DNA of 64,000 nt from Roridomyces roridus (GCA_029378245.1 JARKIF010000002.1:1736001-1800000), one strand, 5' to 3'. Positions 1 through 10,999 are shown, counted from the first letter of the stretch. The notes: a model not told the origin generated them from the sequence alone. A program made the numbers and translations.

Positions 1-1549
1 TCTTCGCTAAAATGGACTTCAAACGGATCGCCGTCTGTCACAGGTTTGACTTCGGGCAGCCCTGGTGGGTCTCCGTGCACGATGGCCTGCAACTGCACAA
101 AGACGTTGCTGTAGGTCTCGGGCGGGTAAGGGTACCGGCCCAACGCGACTTCAATAATCGATAAACCCAAAGACCACACGTCCGACGAGACGGTGTATGT
201 GTTGAAAGCTTCTTGAACATCATTGACCGCCGTCGTCCCTTGTATGCGCTCCGGCTGAGAAGATGGTTCAACCGAGGCGTTTCATAGGAGGGAGGAACAT
301 GATTTACAGCAAAGTACGTTTGACAGCCAATATTGGTCTTGGCTATCGAGTTGTCCAGCTGACCAGACACACCAAAGTCGCATAGTTTAACTTCACCCTT
401 GCGGTTGACCAGAACGTTAGTGGGTTTTACGTCTAGAAAAACGTGAGAATTACAAGCAGAAGACTGGCCGAAGTGGCAAACCTCGATGCATGATCCGTAG
501 ATTGTCCTTGAGGAATTTGAGACCTCGGACCATGTTCGCAGCGATGCGACCCAAGACATCCTCTGGCGCTCCCTCTCCAAGTTCTCCCTCCCAGCCGCCT
601 CCCTGGGCCGTCGTCTTGATGCCAAGCACCTTGTCCAAACTTCCGGCATCCATGTATTCCATGCAATAATAGACGCAGGATTCAATCGTAAAGGCGCCAT
701 AGAATTCGACAATCTCGGGAGCCACGGCACGGTGTAAGATGTCGAGTTCCATTATAATGCCATCCAGCTTGGCCGGCGAGAGTTCTAGCCGAATTTCCTG
801 TACAAAGTGATTAGAGCAGCAAGAGTGGGTGGGAGTAGGGTACGCACCTTCATCGCCATGTACACGTTGGTCGGTCGGTGAAGAACCTTCTTGACAGTCC
901 CATAATTACCCTTTCCGAGTTCTTCGTCTAGCTGGAGCTGGGTCATGTTAATCTGGAACGATGCGCCGTTGGAAAAATCGACTCCATCGGCATGCAAGAC
1001 GGCCTTGCCGCTGAAATTGAGGGCACCGGACGGATCTCTGTAGGATGGTCAAGAGACGTAGAGTGGGACCAGGCATGACCACTAACACGATCTTTGAAAA
1101 ATTTGAAAAAGCCGGGGCAGCATCATTCCGCAGCGGAGGACGACCCGCACCGAGACCTGCACCAAGTGCACCGCCGGTACTCTCGATGTCCTTGAGAGTA
1201 AAGTTTGGCTTGCGGCGACCCATCATTCCACCACCTCTCGAACGAGCGGCAGCAGCAGCAAGCGGATAAGAATTGGCAGGGCGCAGACTGGGCGGTTCGT
1301 TAGGACTGAGCGTGGCGCGCTGGAGGGCGGCAGCGGTAGCGTCTACACCAGAGTTGCTGCTTCCTCGTTTCGCGTTTGCAAACTATGAGGAACGATATTG
1401 AGCGGAATGGCACCGGGAAGGAGTGGGTTGCTTACTGCCGCCATCTTCTCCTGCATGCCTGGGGGGATTGGCGTTGCATTCGGACGGGAACCAAGAATGA
1501 GCTTTGACTTTTGCTGAACGCGAGGAGCAGAGGCTGGCTCCTGAGGCAT
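1..1549 (-). CDS. PBS2: Pbs2-type MAP kinase kinase, partial (C-terminus beyond the window)
   Basis: Dual-specificity kinase expected to activate a Hog1-type MAPK in the osmotic/general stress cascade. Read leftwards: an Ala/Pro/Ser-rich disordered N-terminus starting MPQEPASAP, a short conserved [17 protein letters not shown] segment, then the kinase domain with glycine loop [10 protein letters not shown], hinge [15 protein letters not shown], catalytic loop [14 protein letters not shown] (joined across an intron near 430-475), DFGVSGQ at about 385, and [21 protein letters not shown] at about 180-125. At least four introns are needed; the one near 1385-1435 (gtaagc..catag) joins EKMAA to FANAKRG. 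The 3' end runs off base 1 at [10 protein letters not shown]. The start at 1549 is the first in-frame ATG; an in-frame open stretch extends further upstream without ATG, so an upstream exon is possible. The stress-MAPKK assignment rests on overall resemblance to Pbs2/Wis1 rather than MAPKKs of the mating or cell-wall branches. Confidence 0.85.
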
Positions 1550-1838
1550 GGTTGGAGCGTACTGGAAGCTTGAAGGACTGACGTCAATTTCGACTTCCAA
1601 ATCGGATCTGATCACAAACAAGGCGGGAGGATGGCCTCCAAGTATGCGACACTAGTAATTCACGGACCCAAGAAACAAGTCGATTCAATAACAAAGGCTC
1701 AAGAGCAATCTCAAGATATGTGCATCCCAAACTTTTTTTCAAACTTCGACAGCCCAACATCAACTTTCCAATCACATTTCAAGCAGGGCTCTCCGACTCG
1801 CCGAGGCGTTCTGCTGCACCAAATGATAGCATGAGTGG

Positions 1839-2289
1839 TCATGTTGGCGGGGGCCTTAGATAATCTTTCAGCTCCTGTGACAATTCAACTGGGTAGCAAA
1901 TCAGAAACAAGAGACATACTGGGATTTTGTACAGGGCAGAGTCGACGATTGCTTGGCACTCACGCAAACCTTGCAGAAAGACTGGGTCGTGTTGCGTGAG
2001 GTCCGGATTCGGTGCATTGCAGGCACGAAGGCTTTCCCTCAGGTATTCAATGGCGTGATTCCGAGTTGCTGGTGGCGATCTTTCTGACACCAAGATATAT
2101 GTAATTCTCAACGCTTCGACGGGCCCAGTTGGCCGGGTCTGCGAGGTCTTGGGGAGGTGGGGAGGCTCGGGGATGCGCAGGGCCTGGGGGGCAGTCTTTT
2201 GGTGGGAGGACTCGGAAGCGATGTGGGTTTTCCGGGGGCATGAGGAGGGGTCGACGGGGCCCAAACCTGTTGTCAGGGTCGATAAGCAT
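1839..2289 (-). CDS. Hypothetical proline-rich small protein, frame uncertain
   Basis: Not recognised. Two overlapping leftward frames look coding. The first begins MLIDPDNRFGPRRPLLM and is Pro-rich up to ANWARRSVENYIYLG (about 2289-2085). The second carries HAIEYLRESLRACNAPNP and LRECQAIVDSALYKIP (about 2060-1925) and ends KDYLRPPPT. A 45-bp in-frame intron (gtatgt..cacag, about 1879-1923) probably sits before ELKDYLRPPPT. The two frames are not joined by a convincing intron, so either a short non-canonical intron or a one-base error lies near 2060-2095. A polypyrimidine/AG acceptor just upstream of the first ATG means the true start may lie in another exon. Treat the product as unknown. Confidence 0.4.
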
Positions 2290-2566
2290 GGGCAAGCCTC
2301 TGAGCTTCGATAGGTTTCGGCACGTTCAGCCTGATATATGATCAGAAGTAGATGGCGTGCCAGACAGGTAGTACCGCAAGCACTTTATTGCGGGCGTCTT
2401 GATCGCGGTGAGATTGGGAGCACTACAGGAATCGTGAAAAGAGGAATTGATGACACATAGGACGAGCTACAAGGAGCACGAGACGTTTCTGTTCAAGTTG
2501 ATTAACGTGTAGCCTCGATGCTGGAGATAGCAACTCACTCTGCGGTCCGCGTTGGACTCTTTCACT

Positions 2567-2817
2567 TTCTTCTTGTTCTATACTGGATGTTGAGACGGTA
2601 TCGAGATGCGAATGGAATGGAGAACTTTTGAAGGAGGGGCAGCGCGTTCTTCTTCCAGTTTCTCGTTCTATAGACGATGTTGGACCGTATCGAGACGCGA
2701 ATGAAATAAAGAACATTGGAGGGATAGGCAGCGCGTTTTTCCTTCAGTTTCTCGTTCTAAGACGATGTTAGACCGGAAAGGGACGTGGATGGAATAGGCA
2801 ACGTGGGAGGGGTGTTC
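2567..2817. repeat. About 90-bp tandem repeat, roughly 2.8 copies
   Basis: The block beginning with a (t)tctcgttcta(ta) motif followed by gacgatgttgga.cgtatcgaga, gaatg.aat, and ggcagcgcgtt recurs with spacing 90 and 89 bases: the motif ends at 2580, 2670 and 2759. Copies are diverged and the last is truncated. It lies in the gene-poor interval 2290-3156, where I otherwise see no gene. It has no convincing coding frame. Confidence 0.8.
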
Positions 2818-3156
2818 TTCCATCCTCTCCTTGTCGTGGTGTCGAAAGCGCGACTGATGTGGCTGTGATGTGCCGATCCCATGACGTAACGCTTTCTGCC
2901 CACACCTTTTTCTTCAGTATGGTCCATCTCAAGTGGAATGCTGAAAGGTCTTTATCTCTCGCTCCTATCTGTCCTGTGCTCATCATTCCACCAGATTTAC
3001 TTTTGACCTGCCGCCTCCCAATACTCCACTCGGCCAGATCAGAGACTCGATTGCACAATATACCTCTCTTCCACGCGATGCATTCAAGTGGGATTTTGGC
3101 GTCGAAACTAGGCCCTCGTTGACTCTTGAACCAGGCTCATTCACAAAGGAGCAGTC

Positions 3157-3602
3157 ATGAAGGACGATAATCTACCCAGTGCGTCGTAGTAAAGTTGGCA
3201 TTGCTATTGCTGATTGAGTTTACAGTATCTGCATACCATCTTCGACAGTCGTCTACCATAGCTGTAGTCGAACTCGGAGCGCCTCCGCAACAGCAACCAC
3301 AATCCAAGCAAGCCCCCCCCGTTCGCTCGGAACAAGCTGTAATTTCCACAATACACTCTGAGCTTGCAACTGTTCGCAAGGAACTCTCCCCTGGCGTCGA
3401 ACAGCTGCTCGCCGCTCCTAGAGACCCGCAACAGGGGAAATCAAAAGAGCATCTCCGACTCTCCGAGCTGCTGCTCCAGGCTCTTCTCCGGCTAGACGCG
3501 ATCATCACTGATGGAGAATGGGAGACAGCAAGAAAAGAGCGAAAAGCCGCGGTCAAGGAGGTTCAGGCGTTACTCGATCGCCTCGACGGTGGCGGAGGCT
3601 AG
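3157..3602 (+). CDS. Small single-BAG-domain protein
   Basis: Predicted 132-residue protein, MKDDNLP.. joined by a 47-bp intron (3179-3225, gtgcgt..tttacag, branch-like ctgat) to SAYHLRQSSTIAVVELG. After a Gln/Pro-rich linker comes one BAG-type three-helix unit (about residues 48-128): ISTIHSELATVRKELSPGV, LRLSELLLQALLRLDAI and WETARKERKAAVKEVQALL. BAG domains bind the ATPase domain of Hsp70 and act as nucleotide-exchange co-chaperones; here that role is inferred from the family. It ends in a Gly-rich tail. The neighbour 200 bp downstream carries six more units of the same kind, so the two genes are probably related by local duplication. Confidence 0.7.
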
Positions 3603-3799
3603 TAATTGCATGTCCTTTTTCGTAGAATTAGATCCTCGTTTCCCAGTAGACGCGGTGGTGTGGCGCATAATTCCTTTCTAGAGGCACCGCCTCATGTCAA
3701 TGCCACTTCTGCTCTGCCTTGCAGTCGCAACAAGCGCCCAGCTCTGCTTAAAGGCGCCCAGCTGCTTAATAGCGCCCACCTTGCCGCCTCCAGCTGCCA

Positions 3800-5696
3800 A
3801 TGACACAAGACAGTTCTACCCCCTCCACTGAGCAAGTTCGCTTGATACGCGACGCCCTCAATGTGCGCTATGGTGTCGACCCACCTGCTTCCACCACTGC
3901 GCGCATCCATGAGCTCGTGGACGGCATATACGCTTTGGGCCCAATAACCCAGAGCACGTTCCGAGCCGCGCTTACGATCAACGCTGTTCAAGGCGACCCA
4001 ATGGCCTTTGAAGAGGCACACCCCTACCCTAATCTCTCGCAACACGTCAGTCCAGCAGAACAGGGTGCCATCTCTGTAATCTCAATGGAAGCGGCTACTG
4101 TCCGCCGCGAGCTCGCGCCTGCAGTGACGGGCTTTCTCCTGCATTCTCAATCTGCCATGGACGATGATCAGTGGACGCGCCTCCTGGAACGGCTGTTCCA
4201 GATAATCGGCCGACTCGAAAGTATGCGACTTGCACCCGACTGGGACCTGGCTCATTCCGCCCGACGCAAGGTCATCGCCGATGTACAAATTCTGCAGAGT
4301 AGATTGGAGGCCAACGATCATCCCACCTCTGAGCGGGATGCCCTGACTGCCATCGAGACAGAGATGTCGGCGTTCCACAATGACATCGCGCCCGCTGTGG
4401 TGCAGTACATCGAGCAGCAGCCGAACGCGCAGGACCGATCTCACCTCGTTGAACTCATGTTGGAGAGCCTCGTCAGATTGAATCGCATCGAAATTCTTTC
4501 CGACCAAGTGAAGGAGAACAGAAAGGCTGCGGTAACCGAGATTGCCCGACTTTTGGGAACTCTGGAGACATCGCCCGTCGCGTCCGAGCCTGACCCTCCT
4601 CACACCATCAACCAAGCCGAGCAAGACATGATTGCTTTCATCGCCTCTGAGCAGCTCAATGTCCAAAATGTTCTTGGCCCCGCCGTCGCCACATTCCCCC
4701 GCTCCGCCGCCGTACCCAACGCCCTCCAGGACCGGCGCCACCTCTTACACCAATTATTCGCGACTGTAGAGCGGTTGGACGCTGCGCACATCGATTTCCA
4801 CTGGGAACAGGCGAGAGAAGACCGGAGGAATGTCGTTCGTGCGGTGGAGACACTCCAAAGCACACTCGATGCCTTGCCCACGTGCACCGAAGAGCAGACC
4901 GCGCTCACAGCGATCGCGACTGAGCGGTCTCAAGCTCAGTTCCTACTCTCTCCTGCTGTGACGCGTATGCGAACGGCAGCGCCTGCGAATGCAGGGCGAG
5001 CAGTCGAGGCTGATCACGCTCGTTGTGCAGATGGGCGAGCGGTTGACTGCTGTTTTTGTAGACCCGTCGTGGGCACAGGCTATCAAGGCAAGGGACGAGG
5101 TTCAGGGCCATGTGCGGCAGCTGTATGATAAACTGCAGCAGTCTCGACGAAACGAGGCGCAAGAGGCAGAGGCCTTGCGCATCCTCGGGGCCGAGAACTC
5201 CCAAGTCCAGTTCCAGTACACGCCTGCTGTCAAATCCTTCCTCGAAAACCCGAACGAGAAGGAGCGCGCACAACTCTCGGAAGTGTTCTCGCAGGCTCTG
5301 GAGCGTCTGGATGCCATTTCTTTGAAACAGGAGTGGGAAGCGGCAAGGCAGCTACGACGGAGTACAGTGGCTGAGATCCAGCGGCTGCAGGCGGTGTGCG
5401 ATTACTTGCCCTCGTCGTCCTGGAGAGTATGCGGCGGTTGCTGCTATCGCTTCGGAGCGTTCAAAGATTCGGAAGGATTTGGCGCCGGCTGTTTTGCAGT
5501 TTACACTCGGAGCAGGTGGCTCAACACCAGCGGAACGGGAGAAGGGAGCGGCTAAGGCTGTCGGAACTCTCGCTTGCGGTTCCTCGAGCGTTTGGATGGG
5601 GTGATTCTGGAACCTGGGTGGGAACATCTGCGAAGCGAAAGGAAGAGTGCGGTGACGGAGGTGCAGCAACTTCAAGCTATGTTGGATGCCGTGTAA
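3800..5696 (+). CDS. Tandem multi-BAG-domain protein, 3' half frame-broken
   Basis: Starts MTQDSSTPSTEQVRLI with a unique helical N-terminus, then six BAG-like units each 90-94 residues apart. The unit starts are near 4077, 4345, 4628, 4905, 5172 and 5440. Each has the pattern (I/L)..E......L.PAV, then L.e.l..L.RLd.i, then W..AR..R...V.ev..LL..L. Units 1-3 and the start of unit 4 are in one frame. The frame then shifts near 4980, again near 5415, and twice more between 5520 and 5590, before ending EVQQLQAMLDAV and TAA at 5696. No plausible introns explain the shifts. It may be a co-chaperone scaffold in decay, or an intact gene with base-level errors. Tandem arrays of this many BAG units in one fungal protein are unusual to me. 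Confidence 0.65.
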
Positions 5697-5738
5697 TGAT
5701 AGTTGTACAATCGTATTCAAATTGACTGTTTATATACT

Positions 5739-7008
5739 TCACGGAGCGTCGACTGGGTTCCACGAAATGGCACCATCTTTACCGCGGTCAAGGGCATCCA
5801 ACGCAGCCATATCCTCTGCCGTCAACTCGAAATCATAGAGTTTGGTGTTCTCGTGGATGCGGCTTGGTGTAGCGCTCTTGGGAAGGGGCACGTAGCTGGT
5901 GCGAATTTAGGCAAAATCTTGGAGACAGTGTGAAAACCTACCCTTTCTGGAGCGACCAACGCAACAAAACTTGAGCCGCGGTACGGTCATGCTGTTGACC
6001 TCAGCGGTGGATCCTACATTGAAAGAGAACACCCACTTTGGCAGCGAGTTTCTTGATACTGTCGTTGTTGAGATACTTGTCCTCGCCTCGGATGATGGGG
6101 CAGTATGCCTGCACGACGATCGAGTTGGCTATGCAATATTCGACGATGGGTTTTTGTTGACAGAATGGGTGCAGCTATCCCCAAGTTAGCCAGGTCTCGG
6201 GATAAAGGATATCATCTACCTCGATCTGGTTGATGGTCGGAGCGTCGTAGCCAGCTTCCGCGATTTCCTTCAGATGGTGGACCCCGCTGAAATTATTCAG
6301 CAGCAGTTTCCGAACGCGGAGAAAACTTACTAGTTGGATACACCGACGGAGCGTATCTTTCCGGCTGTTTTAGCCTCCAACAAGGCTTTGTATGTCTGCA
6401 GGCGAAGTTCCTTTCCAGAGTAGGGATCATGAATGAGCTGAGCTATGTGAGCGCCTGAATGGAACTTAAGGAGATAGCACGGACGAATAAGTCAATGTAT
6501 GCTGGGAATGTTGTCAATTGGCCATCCATCCCACTTGAAGAGGGACTTACAAAAACCAAATTTAGCCAGGGATTCGTCCACGCCCTTGAGCGTTTTCTCG
6601 TAGCCGTGCGTTTTGCTGACACACTTGGTGGCTGAACGGGAGTGAGACTCAGATGCTCAGTCAGTTTCACCGGAGCTGGGCGAACTTATGAAGAGATCTT
6701 CGCGTTTTAAGCCCAGAGTTTCGGCGTCGCGGACAGCTGCGCCGACTGCGTCCTCATTTCGATAGACCTGCGCCGAGTCGACGTGTCTTGGTGCAATCTC
6801 AGCGGTGTGAGCCGTCTCTTGAGAGCCTTATTTACCTGTACCCAGCCTTGAATGCTTCCAAAACGGAGGGGCGCGCGTCGTAGTTCTGGTAAACACCAAA
6901 TCCGAGCCAGGGCATGTGGAATCCTTGAACGATTAGTCAAGGCGTCGCATAAGTAGTACGCAGTCTACCAGACGCCAGGCGGACGGTAGAACTGAGGGAG
7001 AGAGCCAT
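5739..7008 (-). CDS. Aldo/keto reductase
   Basis: NAD(P)H-dependent aldo/keto reductase of the AKR3/yeast-like cytosolic type. Starts MALSLSSTVRLASG; an intron follows (gtagac..gttcaag), then FHMPWLGFGVYQNYDARPS. The catalytic tetrad is visible: Asp and Tyr in HVDSAQVYRNEDAVG, Lys in ATKCVSKTHGYE, His in YIDLFLIHDPYSGK. The cofactor-binding C-terminal part reads LLRWSLQKG then VPLPKSATPSRIHEN, and the protein ends ISWNPVDAP. Many short introns split the gene. Substrate cannot be told from sequence. It is divergent from the Bax-inhibitor gene, with 266 bp between start codons. Confidence 0.85.
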
Positions 7009-7274
7009 GGTGGTGAGTGTAGAAGGCTCGAGATGCGGCGTGATTAATCGTGATTCGCGCTAAGATAAACTTTGGATCATAAGCCTGTTTGGGTCTCATC
7101 GTCGGGTCAACGTCGCTGGCCGTGACTCGGTCAAAAACAGGATTGCATTCGGCGCAGTATGCGGTAATCTAGAAGGCTGTAGAAAGGCGGGGAATCGAAT
7201 CATCTTGCCCTCGGAAGGCGATGCCGTGATCACTAGGCTATACTCTTTCCGTCCTCCCTTCATCTCCTCACACC

Positions 7275-8449
7275 ATGAGCCAGTATCCTCAACCTCCTCC
7301 TTCCTACGGCTCCAACTCGTCGTCGCCAAAGCCTGGAAGCACCAGCAGGGACGATGCCAGGGAGCCCCTTCTCGCGAGCTCGAGCCATGGCGGAATATTC
7401 GACCAACCTCAAGGCGACGACTTGCCTGATGACTTCAAGGCAAATCAGCCGCTCTCTCTAGTCATCTTCTTGTTGAATATGCATTCTAGTATGGAAGCAC
7501 GGTCTCGGAGTGTGCTCCTGAGATTCGCGCCGCCTTTGTGCGCAAGGTCTACTCGATTCTCGGTGAGTGGCCATAGCTTTGACACTCCCTGCGTTCTGAC
7601 TTGCGGTCGTCAAGTCTGCCAGATTGTAAGCGCTACATCGCAATGTTTCAACCGACCCCTTACATTGCACTAGTTCGCCACAGTTGTCGTTGGAGGGTTC
7701 CTCTCTCAGTCGCAGTCCACAGTTGCATGGGTCCAGAATAAGTGCGCTCCTCCATTTTGCAGGCAGAATCAGGACTCATTCGCTGCAGTGTCTGGGCTTT
7801 CTACCTCCCCCTGTTCGGCACGCTCGTCAACCTTGGACTCTTGCACTGGAAACGCCACCACGTCCCATGGAACTTTGCCCTTCTCTCGACCTTTACCCTC
7901 ATGGAATCGTTCACCCTCGGCATCGTGATGGCGTTCTACGACAACAAGATCATTCTTCAAGCCTTGATCATCACCCTTGGGGTTTTCATTGGCTTGACCT
8001 TGTTCACCCTCCAATCCAAGTATGACTTTGATGGGATGGGTCCCTTCCTCTTCGCAGGCTTGATTGCTCTATGTGCGTTCTCCTCCTTCTCCTCCTTGCT
8101 CTGGTCTGATCCTGGGTGCCAGGCATGACCGGTGTGGTCGGGATCTTCTTCCCCTTTAGCAAGACCATGGACTTGATCTATGCCATCGGTGGAACCCTCT
8201 TGTTCTCGGGATACATCGTCTACGACACCTTCCTCATCAATGCGAGATTGAGTTACGACGAATATATCATGGCTTCCATCAGCCTCTACCTCGAGTGCGT
8301 TGCCATATTTTGGCCCTTGGTTCAATTCTGACGTCTGCTTTGTAGCTTTATCAATCTTTGTGAGTTGTCTACTGTTCTCAGTCGCATGTACTCACCTTTT
8401 TACAGTCCTCAGCATCCTCCGCCTTCTCAACAACATCCAGGACAACTGA
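7275..8449 (+). CDS. BXI1: Bax inhibitor-1 / TMBIM family membrane protein
   Basis: Integral membrane protein of the BI-1/lifeguard family, linked to calcium leak and stress-induced cell death at ER, vacuole or mitochondria. Starts MSQYPQPPPSYGSNSSSP, with a Pro/Ser-rich cytosolic N-terminus and DDFKYGSTVSECAPEIR, typical of fungal members. About seven membrane segments follow, for example SVWAFYLPLFGTLVNLGLL, ALIITLGVFIGLTLFTL, FLFAGLIALC, TGVVGIFFPFSKTMDLIY and LLFSGYIVYDTFLI. It ends FLSILRLLNNIQDN. The first intron (7440-7489) appears to be a GC-AG intron: keeping the conserved DDFKYG junction requires donor gcaaat. The conserved (Y/I)DT in the sixth segment is present (IVYDTFLI). Confidence 0.9.
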
Positions 8450-8551
8450 GGTTTTGTAGTGTGGAATTTTGTACGACTGCTTTTTTTGCTTAATATGACC
8501 TCATGAACCTTGATGATACAGTATGATACAGCGCGCGTAAAATATTACAGT

Positions 8552-9307
8552 CTAATTCTTCTTGCTTGAACCAAAACCTCCAAAGCCCATCATTTTGGCC
8601 ATCTCGTCGTCTTCACCGCCAGCGTCCTTGATTAACTCGAGACGGATCTTCTCCTTCTCCGCCTTCTTTGCGGCCTTTTTCTCGTCCCGGATGGCCTGCT
8701 CTTTCGCTCGCACTTCCGCCAGCCGTTGGTCAAAGTCGTATGCTTTAGCAGTCGTCACGTCTTTGGTCTTTTCTCGAAGTAATGCTATTCGGGCGCGGAC
8801 TTGCTCCAGAGTCGAGCGTTCCAGTTTCGTAGTTTGTCCCAGAGCACGCAGATCTGAAATCTCATTGAATACGAGGACGACGGCGAGCATTTGGACGCAC
8901 GGGCTCTGCTGTTTATGTGGTCCAGATAGCCGACGCTGTCCTTGTATGTGCGATTACACGTTTCACAGTGGAAGCCGGGCTGTCCTGCGCCACGACCGCC
9001 CGGATTAGAGACGACCATTGTTTTGTTGAGGTTCTTGTCCAACTCTAGAGGCGCCTCTCGTTGTTTCATGAGTTCCGTCGGCTTGGGCAGGTCATCTCTC
9101 CGAGGGCCTTTTCGAGGTCTCTTGCCTGCGGAAAGTCAGTAGATAGTTTGGAAAAGAAAGGCGCGACCAACCTTGCTTCATGCGTTCGTCGTTTTCCTGC
9201 ATACGTTCCCTCTCCTCCAAGTCCCGTTTCTTTGCCCGCTCGGCATATTCTTCCTTGTCCCATTTCTTGCGAAAGTCTGTGTCGGTAGCTTGGCTCGCAG
9301 AGGCCAT
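8552..9307 (-). CDS. SNU23: U4/U6.U5 tri-snRNP protein SNU23 (ZMAT2)
   Basis: Spliceosomal component that joins before B-complex activation. Starts MASASQATDTDFRKKWDKEE; the charged N-terminus (ERERMQENDERMKQ) leads into KRPRKG and KLNKTMVVSN-like linker, then a matrin/U1-type C2H2 zinc finger FHCETCNRTYKDSVGYLDHI. A 47-bp intron (gtgcgt..atttcag) splits the last His codon; splicing gives INSRAHLRALGQTTKLERS, matching the family exactly. It ends in a basic coiled region and GFGGFGSSKKN. Divergent from the ERD1-like gene with 168 bp between start codons. Confidence 0.92.
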
Positions 9308-9475
9308 GGTGGTTAACGAGCACAGAGCAAACACAGCCACCAAAACAATCTTGCTTCACTCGATTGACGACTACGTGGATCAAGGTAAGTATGCTGTCCG
9401 AATTATAACAACGGAGAATCTCAATCTCAGGTTACTTTCAGTCAGTGTTGAAGGCGAGTACTACCAAGCGTGGGA

Positions 9476-10984
9476 ATGTCCGAAATCCCTGTAATCCTCA
9501 ACTTCCCATTGCCTTTTCGAGTTCTCGTACTCAGTAGCCTCGGCATCCTGGGATGGGCCACCAACCTGCATGGTCTGGACCTCGCCAAAGTCGACGTGGT
9601 AGGCGCCATGGACCTACGTGTCGAAGCCGCTGTCGACCATCTCCCTCCCCTCCGCTCAGCCACGCCAAAGTCCCCTTCCAGCCCCGCTATAATATACAGC
9701 GCCGTATACCGCCTATGCGCAGCCTATTCTTTCTGGGTCTTTCTTTCTTGGGCCGCTTTCCGTTACGTGACATACGGGAATATGGTGCTCGTCGACGCGT
9801 TTGGGTACATCCCAGCCATATCTGCACTCGTCGTTTTGCTTGTGCTCGTCTGCCCGATAGACGCGTTTTGGAAACGTGAGCGGGACAAGTTTCTCCAGTG
9901 CGTTCCTTTCGCGCGTGTTTTCGCGTTTAGAATGGCTGAAATTGTACTTGTAGCGCCGTGCGCAGATGTGTGTTTACGCCCATGGATGGGACCGTCTATT
10001 TCGCGGATGTGGTGTTTGCCGATATTTTCACGTCGTTTGCAAAAGTTCTGGGAGATGTATGGTTGTCAGCGTGTATGCTGCTCCCCGGCAACACCCTATT
10101 TCGCACCCCTGCCGACGGTCCGTGGCTTGCGGTGGGTTTTGCCCACGATAATGAGGTGTGAAAAAGTCTTTCTTTCCTCGGAACATTTCAATAATGGCCG
10201 GATTAGTCTTCCCTACTTGATACGACTCAAGCAATGTCTCATCGAATATTCCCATCCGTCGAACCAAAGTCGACGGCCCTTGTTCAACGCGTTGAAATAC
10301 GCGACTTCTTTCCCGGTCATATACTTGTCCGCAGCGCAAAGGATCGTTGTGACGGAACTTGTGAGAGAAAAGGGCGATGATATTGCGAATGAAGCTTGGC
10401 ATGGGGAACACCTGTCTATTCAGATTATGGCAAGTTCCCTTTCGTGTCGTTTGAGCATGCCCCGTCTTATTCCTTGTAGGCTCCTGGCAGCAGCAATAAA
10501 CTCACTATACTCTTTCTGGTGGGATGTGACGAATGATTGGGGACTATCCTTGCTCAAGCCCAACGATTCATCAAGAAATAGACCGCTTCCTCCGCGGCGT
10601 CTGCTTCTGTCATCCCCAGAAGAGCATCACGCGACAGCCACAAACCACGAGCGACAGCAACATCCTTACGGACTTCGATCTACACTTTTGTATCCTCTTC
10701 CCGTGTATCCCCTGGTCGTGTTCCTGAATCTGGTTCTTCGACTAACTTGGTCGATCAAGCTGTCGAGCCATCTCCATTCAAAGACGGACGGCAGCGTGAC
10801 TATATTTTGGCTGGAAATGGCAGAAGTCGTGCGGCGGTGGATGTGGGTGTTTGTTCGCATAGAGTGGGAGGTGATCAAGAAGATGGAGCAAGGACCGCGT
10901 CGAGGTGAGAACGAACAGCTGTTGGACGATGAAGGGGACTATGAGATGGTTTTGCGGACATCTGAGGATGGGAGAATCCCATAA
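9476..10984 (+). CDS. ERD1: EXS-domain membrane protein, ERD1-like
   Basis: Golgi multipass membrane protein of the ERD1 group, needed in yeast for retention of ER-lumen proteins and recycling of phosphate/glycosylation by-products. Starts MSEIPVILNFPLPFRVLVLS. Hydrophobic segments include SLGILGWATNLHGL, VYRLCAAYSFWVFLSW and IPAISALVVLLVLVCPI. The EXS domain starts after an intron (gtgcgt.., about 9899-9952): MDGTVYFADVVFADIFTSFA, VLGDVWLSACMLLPG, then AAINSLYSFWWDVTNDWGLS, a hallmark. C-terminal FLNLVLRLTWSIKL and EMAEVVRRWMWVFVRIEWEV are typical. Further introns lie near 10130-10210 and 10428-10480. The SPX domain of Syg1/Xpr1 is absent, which favours ERD1. Confidence 0.85.
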   Translation: MSEIPVILNFPLPFRVLVLSSLGILGWATNLHGLDLAKVDVVGAMDLRVEAAVDHLPPLRSATPKSPSSPAIIYSAVYRLCAAYSFWVFLSWAAFRYVTYGNMVLVDAFGYIPAISALVVLLVLVCPIDAFWKRERDKFLQCVPFARVFAFRMAEIVLVAPCADVCLRPWMGPSISRMWCLPIFSRRLQKFWEMYGCQRVCCSPATPYFAPLPTVRGLRWVLPTIMRCEKVFLSSEHFNNGRISLPYLIRLKQCLIEYSHPSNQSRRPLFNALKYATSFPVIYLSAAQRIVVTELVREKGDDIANEAWHGEHLSIQIMASSLSCRLSMPRLIPCRLLAAAINSLYSFWWDVTNDWGLSLLKPNDSSRNRPLPPRRLLLSSPEEHHATATNHERQQHPYGLRSTLLYPLPVYPLVVFLNLVLRLTWSIKLSSHLHSKTDGSVTIFWLEMAEVVRRWMWVFVRIEWEVIKKMEQGPRRGENEQLLDDEGDYEMVLRTSEDGRIP

Positions 10985-10999
10985 TGACATGAGAGTAGA

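Noticed and set aside
4950..4990. A 37-bp intron (gtgacg..gcag) to rescue the BAG array frame
   Set aside because: It would remove residues that align with the other units (PAV.. linker) and has a weak donor; a one-base shift explains the alignment better.
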